A stretch of 64,000 nucleotides of DNA. It comes from Oceanipulchritudo coccoides. Its GTDB lineage: Bacteria; Verrucomicrobiota; Verrucomicrobiia; Opitutales; Oceanipulchritudinaceae. A program made the position numbers and the translations under genes. Where the stretch lies: NCBI RefSeq assembly GCF_010500615.1, contig NZ_JAAGNX010000001.1, forward strand, positions 558,001 to 622,000, read 5' to 3'. The notes below the pieces were generated by a model. That model saw only the letters and a program-made list of their open reading frames with translations, did no database searches and was not told where the DNA came from. Shown here one piece after another: positions 55,760 to 64,000 of this stretch (positions within the stretch are counted from its first letter, which is position 1; the number at the start of each line of letters is the position of its first letter).

Positions 55760-57534
55760 TTCTGAAAACGGTTTAAGTCGGAGATCAATTCTCTGAGTTC
55801 ATCCGCGTGGGAAAGAAGATTCTTGGTGGATGCAGGGGATCCGGCGAATTGGGAGGCATCCGCCGCGTGAAGGATTTGTGAGCATTTTTGAACAACTGAA
55901 TCCGGTAAATCGGAATCTTTCAATATGTCAAGGCAGTCGGAGGTGACAAGCGTTTTGGCTTCCAGTGGGGTTTTTGACAAATGGCTCACCCGTTCCTGGA
56001 TAGCACTGCGTGCTTCAATGAAAAAGGCCTCTGCATCCTCCGAGCTGGCCGCCTTACCTGCCCGTTGAAGGGATTTGCGGACTTTTCGGCTACCGGCATG
56101 GCGTCTGGCCAACTGGTTGTCATCCCGCAAACGCCGTTTGCGATGCAGGACAAGGGCTACTCCCAGCAGGATGATAGCGAATGATCCATTCACCATCCAG
56201 AACCGGTAATTCTCCCACGGAGGGCCTGTTTGGATGAGTGCGCCGGTTTCTGGCCGGATTGGCAGAAGGGCCTCGGGGATTCGCTCCTCTTCTTCCTGTT
56301 CATTGAAATCCGACCCGAGGAATACTCCGGAGTCTACCGGCTTGCTGGACGGCGCGACAGTCACGGGCTGGGCATCAATTTGAACAGTAGTGTAATCACT
56401 GTTTTCAGGGTTGAAATAGGCGTATTCCAGGGACGGGACTTCCTCGATTGTCTCAGATTGTGGGATCAGGATGTACTCGAAGCTTTTTGAGCCTGAAATT
56501 CCCAAGTCTCCCCCCGGTTTAAATTCAACCTTTGGGGGATAGAGCCGCCAGTTCTCCCATTCAGGAATCCGGGGTGGGGCAATCCGGTCAAAATTGCCGG
56601 TGCCGGACAGGGTCAGTGTCAGAGTGATGGGCTCGCCGACAACCAGTTCGCGCGTGGAGAGTGTCGCCGTCAGGTTAAATTCACCAACGGCGTCGCTGAA
56701 TGAAGCGGGCCGGTTGTCTTCCGGCAGAGGAAGCACATCGACTTCCAGCGTATCGGTAAAGAGTGCCAGCGGCTTGGTCTGGGTTCTATCCAGGTTAAAG
56801 AATCTCGGGAAGCGGTTGTCAGAAGAGGATTCCTGAATGGCGATGTTTTGAATGAAGCGCAGGCTGGTAGGTCCGGACTTGATTGGCGTCAGGATGAATT
56901 CCCAGACAAAGGCCTCGTAGATCCGCCCACTCACGCGAGTCCTTGTGCGGTTTGGATTATCATCGAATTCCGTATTAAGGAAACCTTCCCCCTCGCGCTC
57001 CGGGAAGGCGATATTGGAGAGGGTGAGATCATCCCGGACAAAGAGACCGAGCTTGGCGGTCAGGGCTTGTCCGACATAATAGGGCCCGTCGGGTAATTCA
57101 AGTTGGAGGAAGGCCCGGCTGCGGGTTGCCTCGTCCATCGGAACAACCTCGAAGGTGACGGGCTGGATCTCGACTGTCTGTCCACTGATTCGGGTAGTTC
57201 GACCCGGTATGATGAATGTGCCGGTACGGGTCGCGGTGAATGACCAGCTCCCTCGCGTCTCCACTGTGACCGCCCCATTTATGATCTGCCTGAAGGAGGA
57301 AGTACTCATGCCACTCGAGAAGGCCAATCCGTCGACACGAGGGGTGCCCATGTTCGGGATCTGTGTCGTGTTGATAAAGCGCAGCGTATATTCCGCCCTT
57401 TCGCCGACCATGACGACCGACGGGCTTACCTCCGCGCGGACGGAAATTTCCTGTGCGTTCGCCAACAGGCAAGTGAGCATCCCGAATAACAACGGGACGA
57501 ATTTGTAGTGATTTTTTATATCAAAATATTCCAT
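55756..57534 (-). CDS. batD: BatD/oxygen-tolerance protein
   Basis: 592 residues. The signal peptide is followed by Ig-like beta domains (VRAEVSPSVVMVGERAEYTL, then GTFIIPGRTTRISGQ) and one C-terminal membrane helix at about 440-460, with a cytoplasmic helical tail. This is the BatD family layout. It abuts batBC directly. Confidence 0.88.
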   Translation of the reverse strand: MEYFDIKNHYKFVPLLFGMLTCLLANAQEISVRAEVSPSVVMVGERAEYTLRFINTTQIPNMGTPRVDGLAFSSGMSTSSFRQIINGAVTVETRGSWSFTATRTGTFIIPGRTTRISGQTVEIQPVTFEVVPMDEATRSRAFLQLELPDGPYYVGQALTAKLGLFVRDDLTLSNIAFPEREGEGFLNTEFDDNPNRTRTRVSGRIYEAFVWEFILTPIKSGPTSLRFIQNIAIQESSSDNRFPRFFNLDRTQTKPLALFTDTLEVDVLPLPEDNRPASFSDAVGEFNLTATLSTRELVVGEPITLTLTLSGTGNFDRIAPPRIPEWENWRLYPPKVEFKPGGDLGISGSKSFEYILIPQSETIEEVPSLEYAYFNPENSDYTTVQIDAQPVTVAPSSKPVDSGVFLGSDFNEQEEEERIPEALLPIRPETGALIQTGPPWENYRFWMVNGSFAIILLGVALVLHRKRRLRDDNQLARRHAGSRKVRKSLQRAGKAASSEDAEAFFIEARSAIQERVSHLSKTPLEAKTLVTSDCLDILKDSDLPDSVVQKCSQILHAADASQFAGSPASTKNLLSHADELRELISDLNRFQK

Positions 57535-60291
57535 TTACCAGTCTCTCCCGCTGGGTTGACTTTGGTCGGATTCCTTTTCCTGCGACAACTCGCTGGCAGG
57601 TAAAAATCTTTCGTCTTCGCTCAGTGCGTTGAGCAGTTGTCGTGCTTCCTCGCGGGACATTTCCATTGGGACAGGCTCCCCGCTATCTTCCTGTTGCGGC
57701 TCTCCGGGCGACTCTTGCTCAGATGGCTGCTCCTCCTGCTCTTCCCCCTCGTTGTCCTCGGGCTCCCCGGTGTCCTCTTGCTGGTCCTCGTTGTCCTGCT
57801 CCTCCTGCTGGTCAGATTGGGAATCTTCTTCCTGTTGGTCCTGCTGATCCTGCTGATCCTGCTGTTGGTCTTGTTGATCCTCTTGCTCCTGGTCTTGCTG
57901 ATCTTGATCTTCCTGGTCCTGATCGCTGTCATCCTGGGAGAAGCGTGCAAAGAGATTATGTTCTGTGGACTGAACAGTGACGCGTGTGGAGGGAGCCTCT
58001 GGATCCTCGACGCCGGGACCTTCCCACCCGTCAAATTTAAAGCCTTCCGCCGGTGTTGCTGAAATTTCGACGGTGCTGCCGATTGGATGGTTGCCGGCCC
58101 CTTCTACGGTTCCCCCCTCCTCGGGAGTCGGGATGATGACCAGATTCCATATCCGCTTCATTTCCGCGATGGCAATGCGGTCCGCGGTCAGGCTGATGGA
58201 AGATTCTGGTGCATTTGGATCCTTGATCCCATCACCGACCCAACCAACCCATTCGAAGCCCGGCCGTGGCTCCGCCTTGATCGGAACCACAGAATATTCC
58301 TCGAAGAAACCGGATGGTCCGGCCTTGCCGCCGATTTCAGGATCCAGATTGACGGAGAGTTTGAAGGCCGGGACAAAAGTAGCGGTGACTTTCGCATCCG
58401 CGGTTAAAGTAACTTCTGTTTCCGGTGCGGCTTCGTTTGCCACCTCGCAGCCTTCCGGGATCCATTTTGAAAAGGCAAAATAGTCTTCCCCTTCCGCCTT
58501 GATGGTGACGGGTTCATCTTCGCGGTATGTTCCGGACTCACCCGCAGAACCCATTGAGGGGTCTTCTGTCGCCACTTCCAGCTGCCAGGTCTTGACGAAC
58601 CGCGCAATGACCGAACGGTTCTCTGTCGGGCGTATCGTTGTGCGGGCTTTAGTCGAATCTTCAATGTCCTCGCCGGTCCATTCAGTAAAGAGCCAGCCCT
58701 CATTGGCCTTCGCCTCGAGGGGTACGGGCACCTTGTGAAAGACTTCACCACCGGGGGAAACCGATCCTGCATCGGCTGGTTCAGCTTGGACATCAAGGGA
58801 ATAAGTGTGGTTGGCGATGGTTTCCCGGAGCGCTTCAATGTTTTGCTGCGAGGCCGAGTGCCCGGGATCCAGGGCGAGGGCGCTCTCGTAATCCTTGAGC
58901 GCAAACTGCCATTGGTCGCGGGCCAGGGCAGGCTGGTCCTCAAGCTGGTCAAATCCGTAGGCAACACGGCTGTTCCCGGTGTTGTAAAAGGCCTTCGTCT
59001 GGAGCTTGGGAGAACCTTCCTTGAGCGTTTGTTCAAAGCGCGTGATCGCCTCTTCGTATTCACCCGATCGATACGCTGAAACACCCGTGTTGTAGATCAA
59101 CTTCGGCTCATCCGGCTCATCCAGCAAGGCATCCTTGTACAAGGTGAGGGACTCCTCGTAGCGACCATCCTGATACGCCTTCTCGGCATCCTTGGCCGTG
59201 CCTGCCACGGATTCACCCGGTGCGACTACAAGTGAACCGAGAAAAAGAACGGCAAGTCCCAATCCCGGGCCTTGGCCGTTTCCCTTATTGCGGCGGCGGG
59301 TTGAGAGGAGGCTCTCCAGGATTATAACAAAGATGGCACCAGCCAGCGGCCACTGGAACCGTTCAATTGGGATACGCTGGAGCATTTCCTCCTGTTCGGT
59401 GCTTTCCGACTGTGCCAGACTGAATTCATAGACCCGCCTGAGGCCTTCCCCGGTTGGGCCAAGCGGTGCGTAAAGGCCGTTGCTAACCTCAGCAATCCGT
59501 CGCAGCGTACCTTCATCAAGGGCGGTCGAAACCGGCTTGCCAGAAGCATCCCTGAGAAAATCCTGTTGCCCTCCGGGAGTGCTTATCGGGATCAATTCAC
59601 CCGAAGTGGAACCTACGCCTACGGCGAGGATGCGGGTTCCGTTTTGCCCGGCATCGCGGGCCTTTTGGATACCGCTGGCCTCGAGGTCCTCTCCATCTGT
59701 AATGAGAATTAGAATACGTTCATTTCCCGTTTCCTCGAAGTATGCCTCCGCTTCGTCGATGGCTGTGGCGACATCGGTTCCGCCGACTGGGATTGTCTCG
59801 GTGGAAATGGAAAAGAGGGTCTGCCGGAAGGCTTGGTAATCCAGAGTCAGGGGGCACTGCAGGAAAGCATTTCCAGCAAAGGCGATCAAGCCGACGCGGT
59901 CTCCCTTGACGGTTTCAAGCAAATCGAGGATGGCCAGCTTGGAGCGTTCCAACCGGTTGGGTTTGATGTCCTCTGCCATCATGCTGCGTGATGTATCGAG
60001 GGCGATCATGACGTCGATCCCGCGGGTCTCGGCCTTTTCCCAATTGGCTCCCCACTGCGGCCGGGCAAGGCTGAAACAAAGGAGGAGGATACAGAGCAGA
60101 AGCAATCCGTTCTTGACCCACAACCGGGTCCGGCTGTGCGATGCCGTCAATGGTTCCAAGAGGCTGGGAGCGGCGAATTCCCGCAACCGCCGCCAGGCCC
60201 TCCGTTCCGAGAGCAGGAAGAGAAGGAACAGGACCAGAACAGCGGCCATTCCGGCAAGGAGCCAGATCGGTTCAGCAAATTGTGGCATCAT
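57535..60291 (-). CDS. batB: BatB-BatC fusion: VWA, TPR, four InlB-type repeats, acidic Gln-rich tail
   Basis: 918 residues. Two N-terminal helices flank the VWA domain with MIDAS text ALDTSRSMMA at about 97. There is another pair of helices at about 315-370, then TPR units at about 375-490 (AYQDGRYEESLTLYKDALLD). Four tandem beta-rich repeats of about 70 residues follow (each with G.V.P.G....V.L.A....W.F..W.G..... ...V.A.F text), then a run of D/Q/E residues and an acidic Gln tail. BatB and BatC are separate in Bacteroides; here they are fused and the InlB-type repeats are inserted. Start overlaps the BatA stop by one base. Confidence 0.88.
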   Translation of the reverse strand: MMPQFAEPIWLLAGMAAVLVLFLLFLLSERRAWRRLREFAAPSLLEPLTASHSRTRLWVKNGLLLLCILLLCFSLARPQWGANWEKAETRGIDVMIALDTSRSMMAEDIKPNRLERSKLAILDLLETVKGDRVGLIAFAGNAFLQCPLTLDYQAFRQTLFSISTETIPVGGTDVATAIDEAEAYFEETGNERILILITDGEDLEASGIQKARDAGQNGTRILAVGVGSTSGELIPISTPGGQQDFLRDASGKPVSTALDEGTLRRIAEVSNGLYAPLGPTGEGLRRVYEFSLAQSESTEQEEMLQRIPIERFQWPLAGAIFVIILESLLSTRRRNKGNGQGPGLGLAVLFLGSLVVAPGESVAGTAKDAEKAYQDGRYEESLTLYKDALLDEPDEPKLIYNTGVSAYRSGEYEEAITRFEQTLKEGSPKLQTKAFYNTGNSRVAYGFDQLEDQPALARDQWQFALKDYESALALDPGHSASQQNIEALRETIANHTYSLDVQAEPADAGSVSPGGEVFHKVPVPLEAKANEGWLFTEWTGEDIEDSTKARTTIRPTENRSVIARFVKTWQLEVATEDPSMGSAGESGTYREDEPVTIKAEGEDYFAFSKWIPEGCEVANEAAPETEVTLTADAKVTATFVPAFKLSVNLDPEIGGKAGPSGFFEEYSVVPIKAEPRPGFEWVGWVGDGIKDPNAPESSISLTADRIAIAEMKRIWNLVIIPTPEEGGTVEGAGNHPIGSTVEISATPAEGFKFDGWEGPGVEDPEAPSTRVTVQSTEHNLFARFSQDDSDQDQEDQDQQDQEQEDQQDQQQDQQDQQDQQEEDSQSDQQEEQDNEDQQEDTGEPEDNEGEEQEEQPSEQESPGEPQQEDSGEPVPMEMSREEARQLLNALSEDERFLPASELSQEKESDQSQPSGRDW

Positions 60292-61319
60292 CAGGGCAGC
60301 CTCCTGTGGCGGGTTTGTTTCAAGAGGACATCAATAGCAAGCAGGGCTAGTCCAATGTAAAGGGGGATGGCGTAGACTTCGGTAAAGAGACGGCGAACAT
60401 TGATCTCCACCTCGCGTTTTTCCATGCGATCAATCTCCTCATAAATATCGCGCAAAGCTTCTGAATTCGTGGCGTGAAAGTAGCGCCCATTGGTGGTTTC
60501 CGCGACTGCTTGTAATGTTTCCAAATCGATGTCGGAACGGGCTTCTCGAAGGAAGATGCGCCCGTCGCGTGTCCTCGCTGGCTGACCATCGCGGTCGAAG
60601 CGAGCGGGGAAGGGCACCATTCCCGGTTTGCCGACCCCGATCGTATAAATTTTAATCCCATAGGCCTTGGCTGCTTCAGCGGCGGCCGACGGCTCAAGTT
60701 GACCCCGGTTGTTGGCCCCATCAGTAACCAGGATGATGCTCTTTGACTCAGCAGGCACATCCCGCAGGCGATTGGTCGCCGATCCGATGGCCGATCCGAT
60801 AGCGGTCCCGTCCTCTACCTGGCCGATTCTCAATTGTGCCAGACGGCGTTTGAGCCAATCATGGTTCAAGGTCAGCGGGCTTACCAGATACGGTTGCGCG
60901 GCAAAGGCAATCAGGCCGATTCGATCACTTTTGCGGGCCTCGATGAAGTCTTCGATTACTGAGCGAACGACAGTCAGGCGGTCTTGCCGGACACCACTAA
61001 TCTCAAAGTCGTGGGCCCACATGGAGGTCGACAGGTCAACCGCGATGACGAGGTCCACTCCGCTGCTTTCCGAGCTGGTCAATTCTTCGCCGGTCTGTGG
61101 TCGGGCGAGGGCGACAATGAAGAAGACGATCGCCAGCCAGCGCAAGGCGGCCCGCCAGCGTCCCGGACGCTGCCTGACAAAGGCGGCCACCTGGGAGGCG
61201 AGCAGGGTTGAGGGAAAGCGGATTGAGGCGGATCGCCCAACGCGTCCCTGGAGCCAGAGCAAGAGGGGAACGGCAATCAACAAAAACAGCCAATGGGCTT
61301 CTGCAAATTGGAAAATCAT
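60291..61319 (-). CDS. batA: BatA VWA membrane protein
   Basis: 342 residues. N-terminal helices surround FRQRPGRWRAALRWLA-like basic text. The VWA domain has the MIDAS motif VIAVDLSTSMWAHDF at about 93 and ends with a C-terminal helix. Metal-dependent adhesion fold, of the Bat family. Overlaps the upstream gene's stop as ATGA. Confidence 0.9.
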   Translation of the reverse strand: MIFQFAEAHWLFLLIAVPLLLWLQGRVGRSASIRFPSTLLASQVAAFVRQRPGRWRAALRWLAIVFFIVALARPQTGEELTSSESSGVDLVIAVDLSTSMWAHDFEISGVRQDRLTVVRSVIEDFIEARKSDRIGLIAFAAQPYLVSPLTLNHDWLKRRLAQLRIGQVEDGTAIGSAIGSATNRLRDVPAESKSIILVTDGANNRGQLEPSAAAEAAKAYGIKIYTIGVGKPGMVPFPARFDRDGQPARTRDGRIFLREARSDIDLETLQAVAETTNGRYFHATNSEALRDIYEEIDRMEKREVEINVRRLFTEVYAIPLYIGLALLAIDVLLKQTRHRRLP

Positions 61320-61861
61320 ATGGCTTGGGCAAGGTTTTCCCCGTCAGGGTGGCGGGCCGCGAGTTCTTTATCGGTGGATTCGACAACTCCCTTTGCCGTT
61401 TCGAGGAGGGCATCCTGCTGCTCCATATCGAGGCTTTGCCGGGCGAACTTCACCATGTCACAAGACTCGAGGAAGGCGGGCATTTGCCGGTGAAGGATTT
61501 CCGGGAGACCGTCCCTTGTCGCAAGGGTGTTGAGAAATTCCTCGGAAGTCTGCTCACGGGCGGGGACGGCCAGCGCCTCCTCAAGATAATCCCGGACGAT
61601 GTCTGAGACCTCCACCGTGAAAGGTTCGGGTTGGATTTGCGACTTCCCGGAGCGCAACTTTTGCAACCGCTCAAGGGCAATCTCGAGCGGGCTGCGTGTC
61701 GGCTCAAGACTGGCTGTATTTTCTTTTCTCGGACGCTTGAGCAACCAGTAAATAAAGATCACGGAGAGGAGGATTAGGAGGATGCTCCCGGCAATCAGTA
61801 AGATGGCCGGCCACAGTCCAATGGGAAGAGGACCTTCTATGTCTGCGAACTGTTCCATCAC
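61316..61861 (-). CDS. DUF4381-like membrane protein
   Basis: 181 residues. One membrane helix at about 20-43 (AILLIAGSILLILLSVIFIY), then a helical cytoplasmic region (LEIALERLQKLRSGKSQI, FTVEVSDIVRDYLEEALAVP), matching the DUF4381 family found between DUF58 and BatA in these operons. Overlaps DUF58 by 4 bases. Confidence 0.82.
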   Translation of the reverse strand: MMEQFADIEGPLPIGLWPAILLIAGSILLILLSVIFIYWLLKRPRKENTASLEPTRSPLEIALERLQKLRSGKSQIQPEPFTVEVSDIVRDYLEEALAVPAREQTSEEFLNTLATRDGLPEILHRQMPAFLESCDMVKFARQSLDMEQQDALLETAKGVVESTDKELAARHPDGENLAQAI

Positions 61862-62808
61862 CGACGCTTCCCCCGCTTTTTGAAAAATGCCCTCAAGGCG
61901 GTTATGTACGGTTCCTGGGTTTGTACTTGAAAATGGTCGATTCCCGATCGCTTGAATGTGTCTTCAATCCGCTCCAGACGCTGCCGGTTCTGATGCTGAT
62001 ACATGCCCTGCAGGCGCGCATCCGAGGTATTGACCTCCACCTGATGTCCGGTCTCAGCATCTTCAAGAACGATCCAACCGACAGAAGGAAGCTGTGTTTC
62101 CCGAGGGTCATGCAGGTGAATGCAGATCAAGTCGTGTCGCTTTCCGGTCAAGGTCAGCATTTTTTGAAGCTCTCCCGGTTTCTCCTTTGTCGACGGGCGG
62201 AGCCATGCCTGCGATTCCTCAGTCAGAAAGTCGCTGACAAGAAAACACACAGCCTTGCGCCGAATCAGGTGGTTCAGGGTTTTCATGGCCTCGCTCAGGT
62301 TGGTGCCCTTGTGCTGCGGCTCATAAAAGAGGATTTCCCGAATGACCCGGAGGACATGGGATCGTCCCTTTTTAGGCATGATAATTTTTTCGACCGTGTC
62401 GGAAAACAGGATCAAGCCGACCTTGTCGTTGTTGCGCGTGGCACTGAATGCGAGGACACTGGCCAGCTCTGCAGCCAGCTCGCGCTTGGTCTGCTTGACG
62501 CTGCCAAAATCCCCGGAAGCGGAGATGTCAACCATCAGCATGATGGTCAGCTCACGTTCCTCCTCGTAGACCTTGATGAAGGGCCGGTCCATCTTGGCGG
62601 TCACATTCCAGTCAATGGAGCGGACATCGTCGCCGGGTTGGTATTCGCGCACCTCGGCAAAATCCATTCCCTGTCCTTTGAACACGCTGTGGTAAGCGCC
62701 GACAAGGGACTCATCGACAAACTTCCTGCTGCGGATCTCGACTTGGCGGACCTTGCGCAGGATTTCGCGAGTGCGCTCAGATGGGGACATGCTCCCTGAA
62801 GAATCCAT
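61858..62808 (-). CDS. DUF58 (VWA-like) protein
   Basis: 316 residues. The DUF58 signature is GQGMDFAEVREYQPGDDVRS followed by IDWNVTAKMDRPFIKVYEEE, and the MIDAS-like VDISASGDFG lies at about 118. No signal peptide. Second gene of the Bat operon, 20 bases after moxR. Confidence 0.92.
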   Translation of the reverse strand: MDSSGSMSPSERTREILRKVRQVEIRSRKFVDESLVGAYHSVFKGQGMDFAEVREYQPGDDVRSIDWNVTAKMDRPFIKVYEEERELTIMLMVDISASGDFGSVKQTKRELAAELASVLAFSATRNNDKVGLILFSDTVEKIIMPKKGRSHVLRVIREILFYEPQHKGTNLSEAMKTLNHLIRRKAVCFLVSDFLTEESQAWLRPSTKEKPGELQKMLTLTGKRHDLICIHLHDPRETQLPSVGWIVLEDAETGHQVEVNTSDARLQGMYQHQNRQRLERIEDTFKRSGIDHFQVQTQEPYITALRAFFKKRGKRR

Positions 62809-62828
62809 GCGTTTTCTTCAATCCCCGA

Positions 62829-63827
62829 TCAAGGAACAGGGACTGTTTCAAGAATGCGTTTAATGACTGCTTCCGTCGACAATTCCTCGGCTTCGGCCTC
62901 GTAGGTGAGGATAATCCGGTGCCGAAGGATGTCCGCAGCGATTGACTTCACATCCTGCGGCGTGACATAGCCACGCCCCGAAATGAATGCCCATGCCTTG
63001 GCGGCGAGGGTGAGGGAAATCGTCGCCCGAGGGCTCCCGCCAAACTGGATCATCGGCTTGAGGTCCTCAAGGCCGTGCGCTTCCGGTTCGCGGGTGCAGA
63101 AGACCAGCTCGATGATGTAGTCCCGGATCTTGGCATCCAGGTAGATCTCGTTGACCGTTTTTCTTGCCGAAAGAATTTGCTCCGGGGTCACGACCGCCGA
63201 AGCTTTTGGTTTCGCACCTGTAGTAGCCATGCTCTCGAGGATTTTCATTTCCTCTGACTTGGATGGATATCCAATCTGCAATTTCAGCATGAAGCGGTCG
63301 ACCTGTGCCTCAGGCAACGGGTAGGTGCCTTCCTGGTCGATCGGGTTCTCTGTTGCCAGGACAAGGAAAGGGTGGGGCAACTCGAAGGTATTGTCCCCGA
63401 TTGTCACTTGGCCTTCCTGCATCGCTTCGAGCAGGGCACTCTGGACCTTTGCCGGTGCACGGTTGATTTCATCCGCCAGAACGATATTGGCAAAGACGGG
63501 TCCCTTCTTGGTCGAGAATTCACCGGACTTGGGGTTGTAAATCAGTGTACCGATGATATCGGCAGGGAGCAGGTCCGGGGTGAATTGCACACGGGCAAAA
63601 TCAGCGTGAATGGAGTCGGCCAGGGTCCTCACCGAAAGCGTTTTGGCCAATCCGGGAACCCCTTCCAGGAGGACGTGCCCGTTGGCCAGAAGGCCTACGA
63701 GGAGGCGGTCGATCAGATATTGCTGGCCCACAATCACCTTGGCCATTTCGGCCCGCAAGGCGGTTATCCATTCGGCCTGTGCGCGGACCTTGGTATTGAT
63801 TTCTTCAAGATTGAATTCTTCAGACAT
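62829..63827 (-). CDS. moxR: MoxR-family AAA+ ATPase
   Basis: 332 residues. Walker A is EGVPGLAKTLSVR at about 55; Walker B is IVLADEINRAPAKVQSALLE; the sensor region is LATENPIDQEGTYPLPEAQV, followed by DRFMLKLQIGYPS. It is a chaperone-like ATPase thought to act on VWA partners encoded in the same operon, here DUF58, BatA and BatB. First gene of the operon. Confidence 0.95.
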   Translation of the reverse strand: MSEEFNLEEINTKVRAQAEWITALRAEMAKVIVGQQYLIDRLLVGLLANGHVLLEGVPGLAKTLSVRTLADSIHADFARVQFTPDLLPADIIGTLIYNPKSGEFSTKKGPVFANIVLADEINRAPAKVQSALLEAMQEGQVTIGDNTFELPHPFLVLATENPIDQEGTYPLPEAQVDRFMLKLQIGYPSKSEEMKILESMATTGAKPKASAVVTPEQILSARKTVNEIYLDAKIRDYIIELVFCTREPEAHGLEDLKPMIQFGGSPRATISLTLAAKAWAFISGRGYVTPQDVKSIAADILRHRIILTYEAEAEELSTEAVIKRILETVPVP

Positions 63828-64000
63828 GTTTTAGTTCTTTTAAAGGATCAGGTATGAGACTTCCTAAGTTCACAAAGATTCAAAATTTGGCCAGTGATTG
63901 GGAATACATCAAGTCTCAAGCCCGGATTCCTCAGTTTCCCGGCCTGATTTTGTGATTGCGACCCATCGATATGGCGGAAAACTCCCGCTTGTTATGCCAT
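63828..64000. other. Intergenic end of window, probable moxR promoter region
   Basis: No supportable gene in 63828-63970. A plus-strand ATG at 63971 opens a frame that is cut by the window edge after ten codons; it has no ribosome site and is not called. Confidence 0.4.

Noticed and set aside
57637-58062. Long leucine-rich plus-strand frames opposite batBC
   Set aside because: They are the antisense of the D/Q/E-rich tail of BatBC (GAx/CAx codons read as CTC/CTG); no ribosome site or promoter.
63853-63954. 33-residue plus-strand frame
   Set aside because: Too short, no ribosome site, no family text; lies in the moxR upstream region.
63971-64000. Start of a plus-strand gene at the window edge
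   Set aside because: Only ten codons visible, no ribosome site; not supportable.

Overview
The window is a stretch of chromosome from a Gram-negative bacterium, most likely a marine or aquatic member of the Verrucomicrobiota (class Opitutia, Puniceicoccales-like). The evidence is a PEP-CTERM sorting signal, a Trp/Tyr-rich C-terminal tail that I associate with secreted proteins of this group, large secreted IPT/TIG and Ig-like proteins, a sialate O-acetylesterase-type esterase, an FeS-type photolyase and a fused BatB/BatC protein. This placement is inference; there is no rRNA in the window.

Layout. 1-7.4 kb: secreted proteins (an Ig-like protein cut by the window edge, a purple-acid-phosphatase-like enzyme, a 1166-residue metallopeptidase and a beta-propeller-like partner). 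7.6-9.6 kb: a scarred zone with an alcohol dehydrogenase remnant, a degenerate copy of a tRNA 3' end and an AAA/DUF4143 ATPase. 9.66-16.94 kb: a compact integrated element in an initiator tRNA gene. It is bounded by a 55-bp direct repeat and encodes a tyrosine integrase, an excisionase-like protein, a RepA-like ATPase, a Toprim primase, an origin-like iteron/palindrome block and a P27-type terminase small subunit. It has no capsid, tail or large-terminase gene. This resembles a phage satellite (PICI-like) and is almost free of GATC, whereas the flanking DNA is rich in it.

17-22.4 kb: D-lactate dehydrogenase, then a nitrite-ammonification unit (yecH, porin-like barrel, nrfH, nrfA, Rrf2 regulator). 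22.5-30.1 kb: esterase, outer-membrane barrel, tRNA methylthiotransferase mtaB, a REP/MITE-like palindrome, PEP-CTERM protein, Hsp33, a pseudopilin, a LON-domain protein and a Cdd1-like protein. 30.4-37.4 kb: dnaK, groES-groEL, superoxide dismutase, tadA, infA, cysK. 37.5-46.2 kb: a photolyase / FeS-photolyase / TIGR01777 operon with overlapping genes, then an EamA transporter, sppA, sufT and a Xer-type recombinase.

46.2-52.8 kb (minus strand): an orphan NMT1/THI5-like lipoprotein and a six-gene TonB energising cluster (DUF3450, TtpC-like, ExbB, ExbD, TonB, TPR). 53-63.8 kb (minus strand): ubiB with a phasin-like gene, then a complete moxR-DUF58-DUF4381-batA-batBC-batD-batE operon with mostly overlapping or abutting genes.

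The core regions are orderly operons with recognisable terminators. The accessory interest is concentrated at 7.6-16.9 kb.
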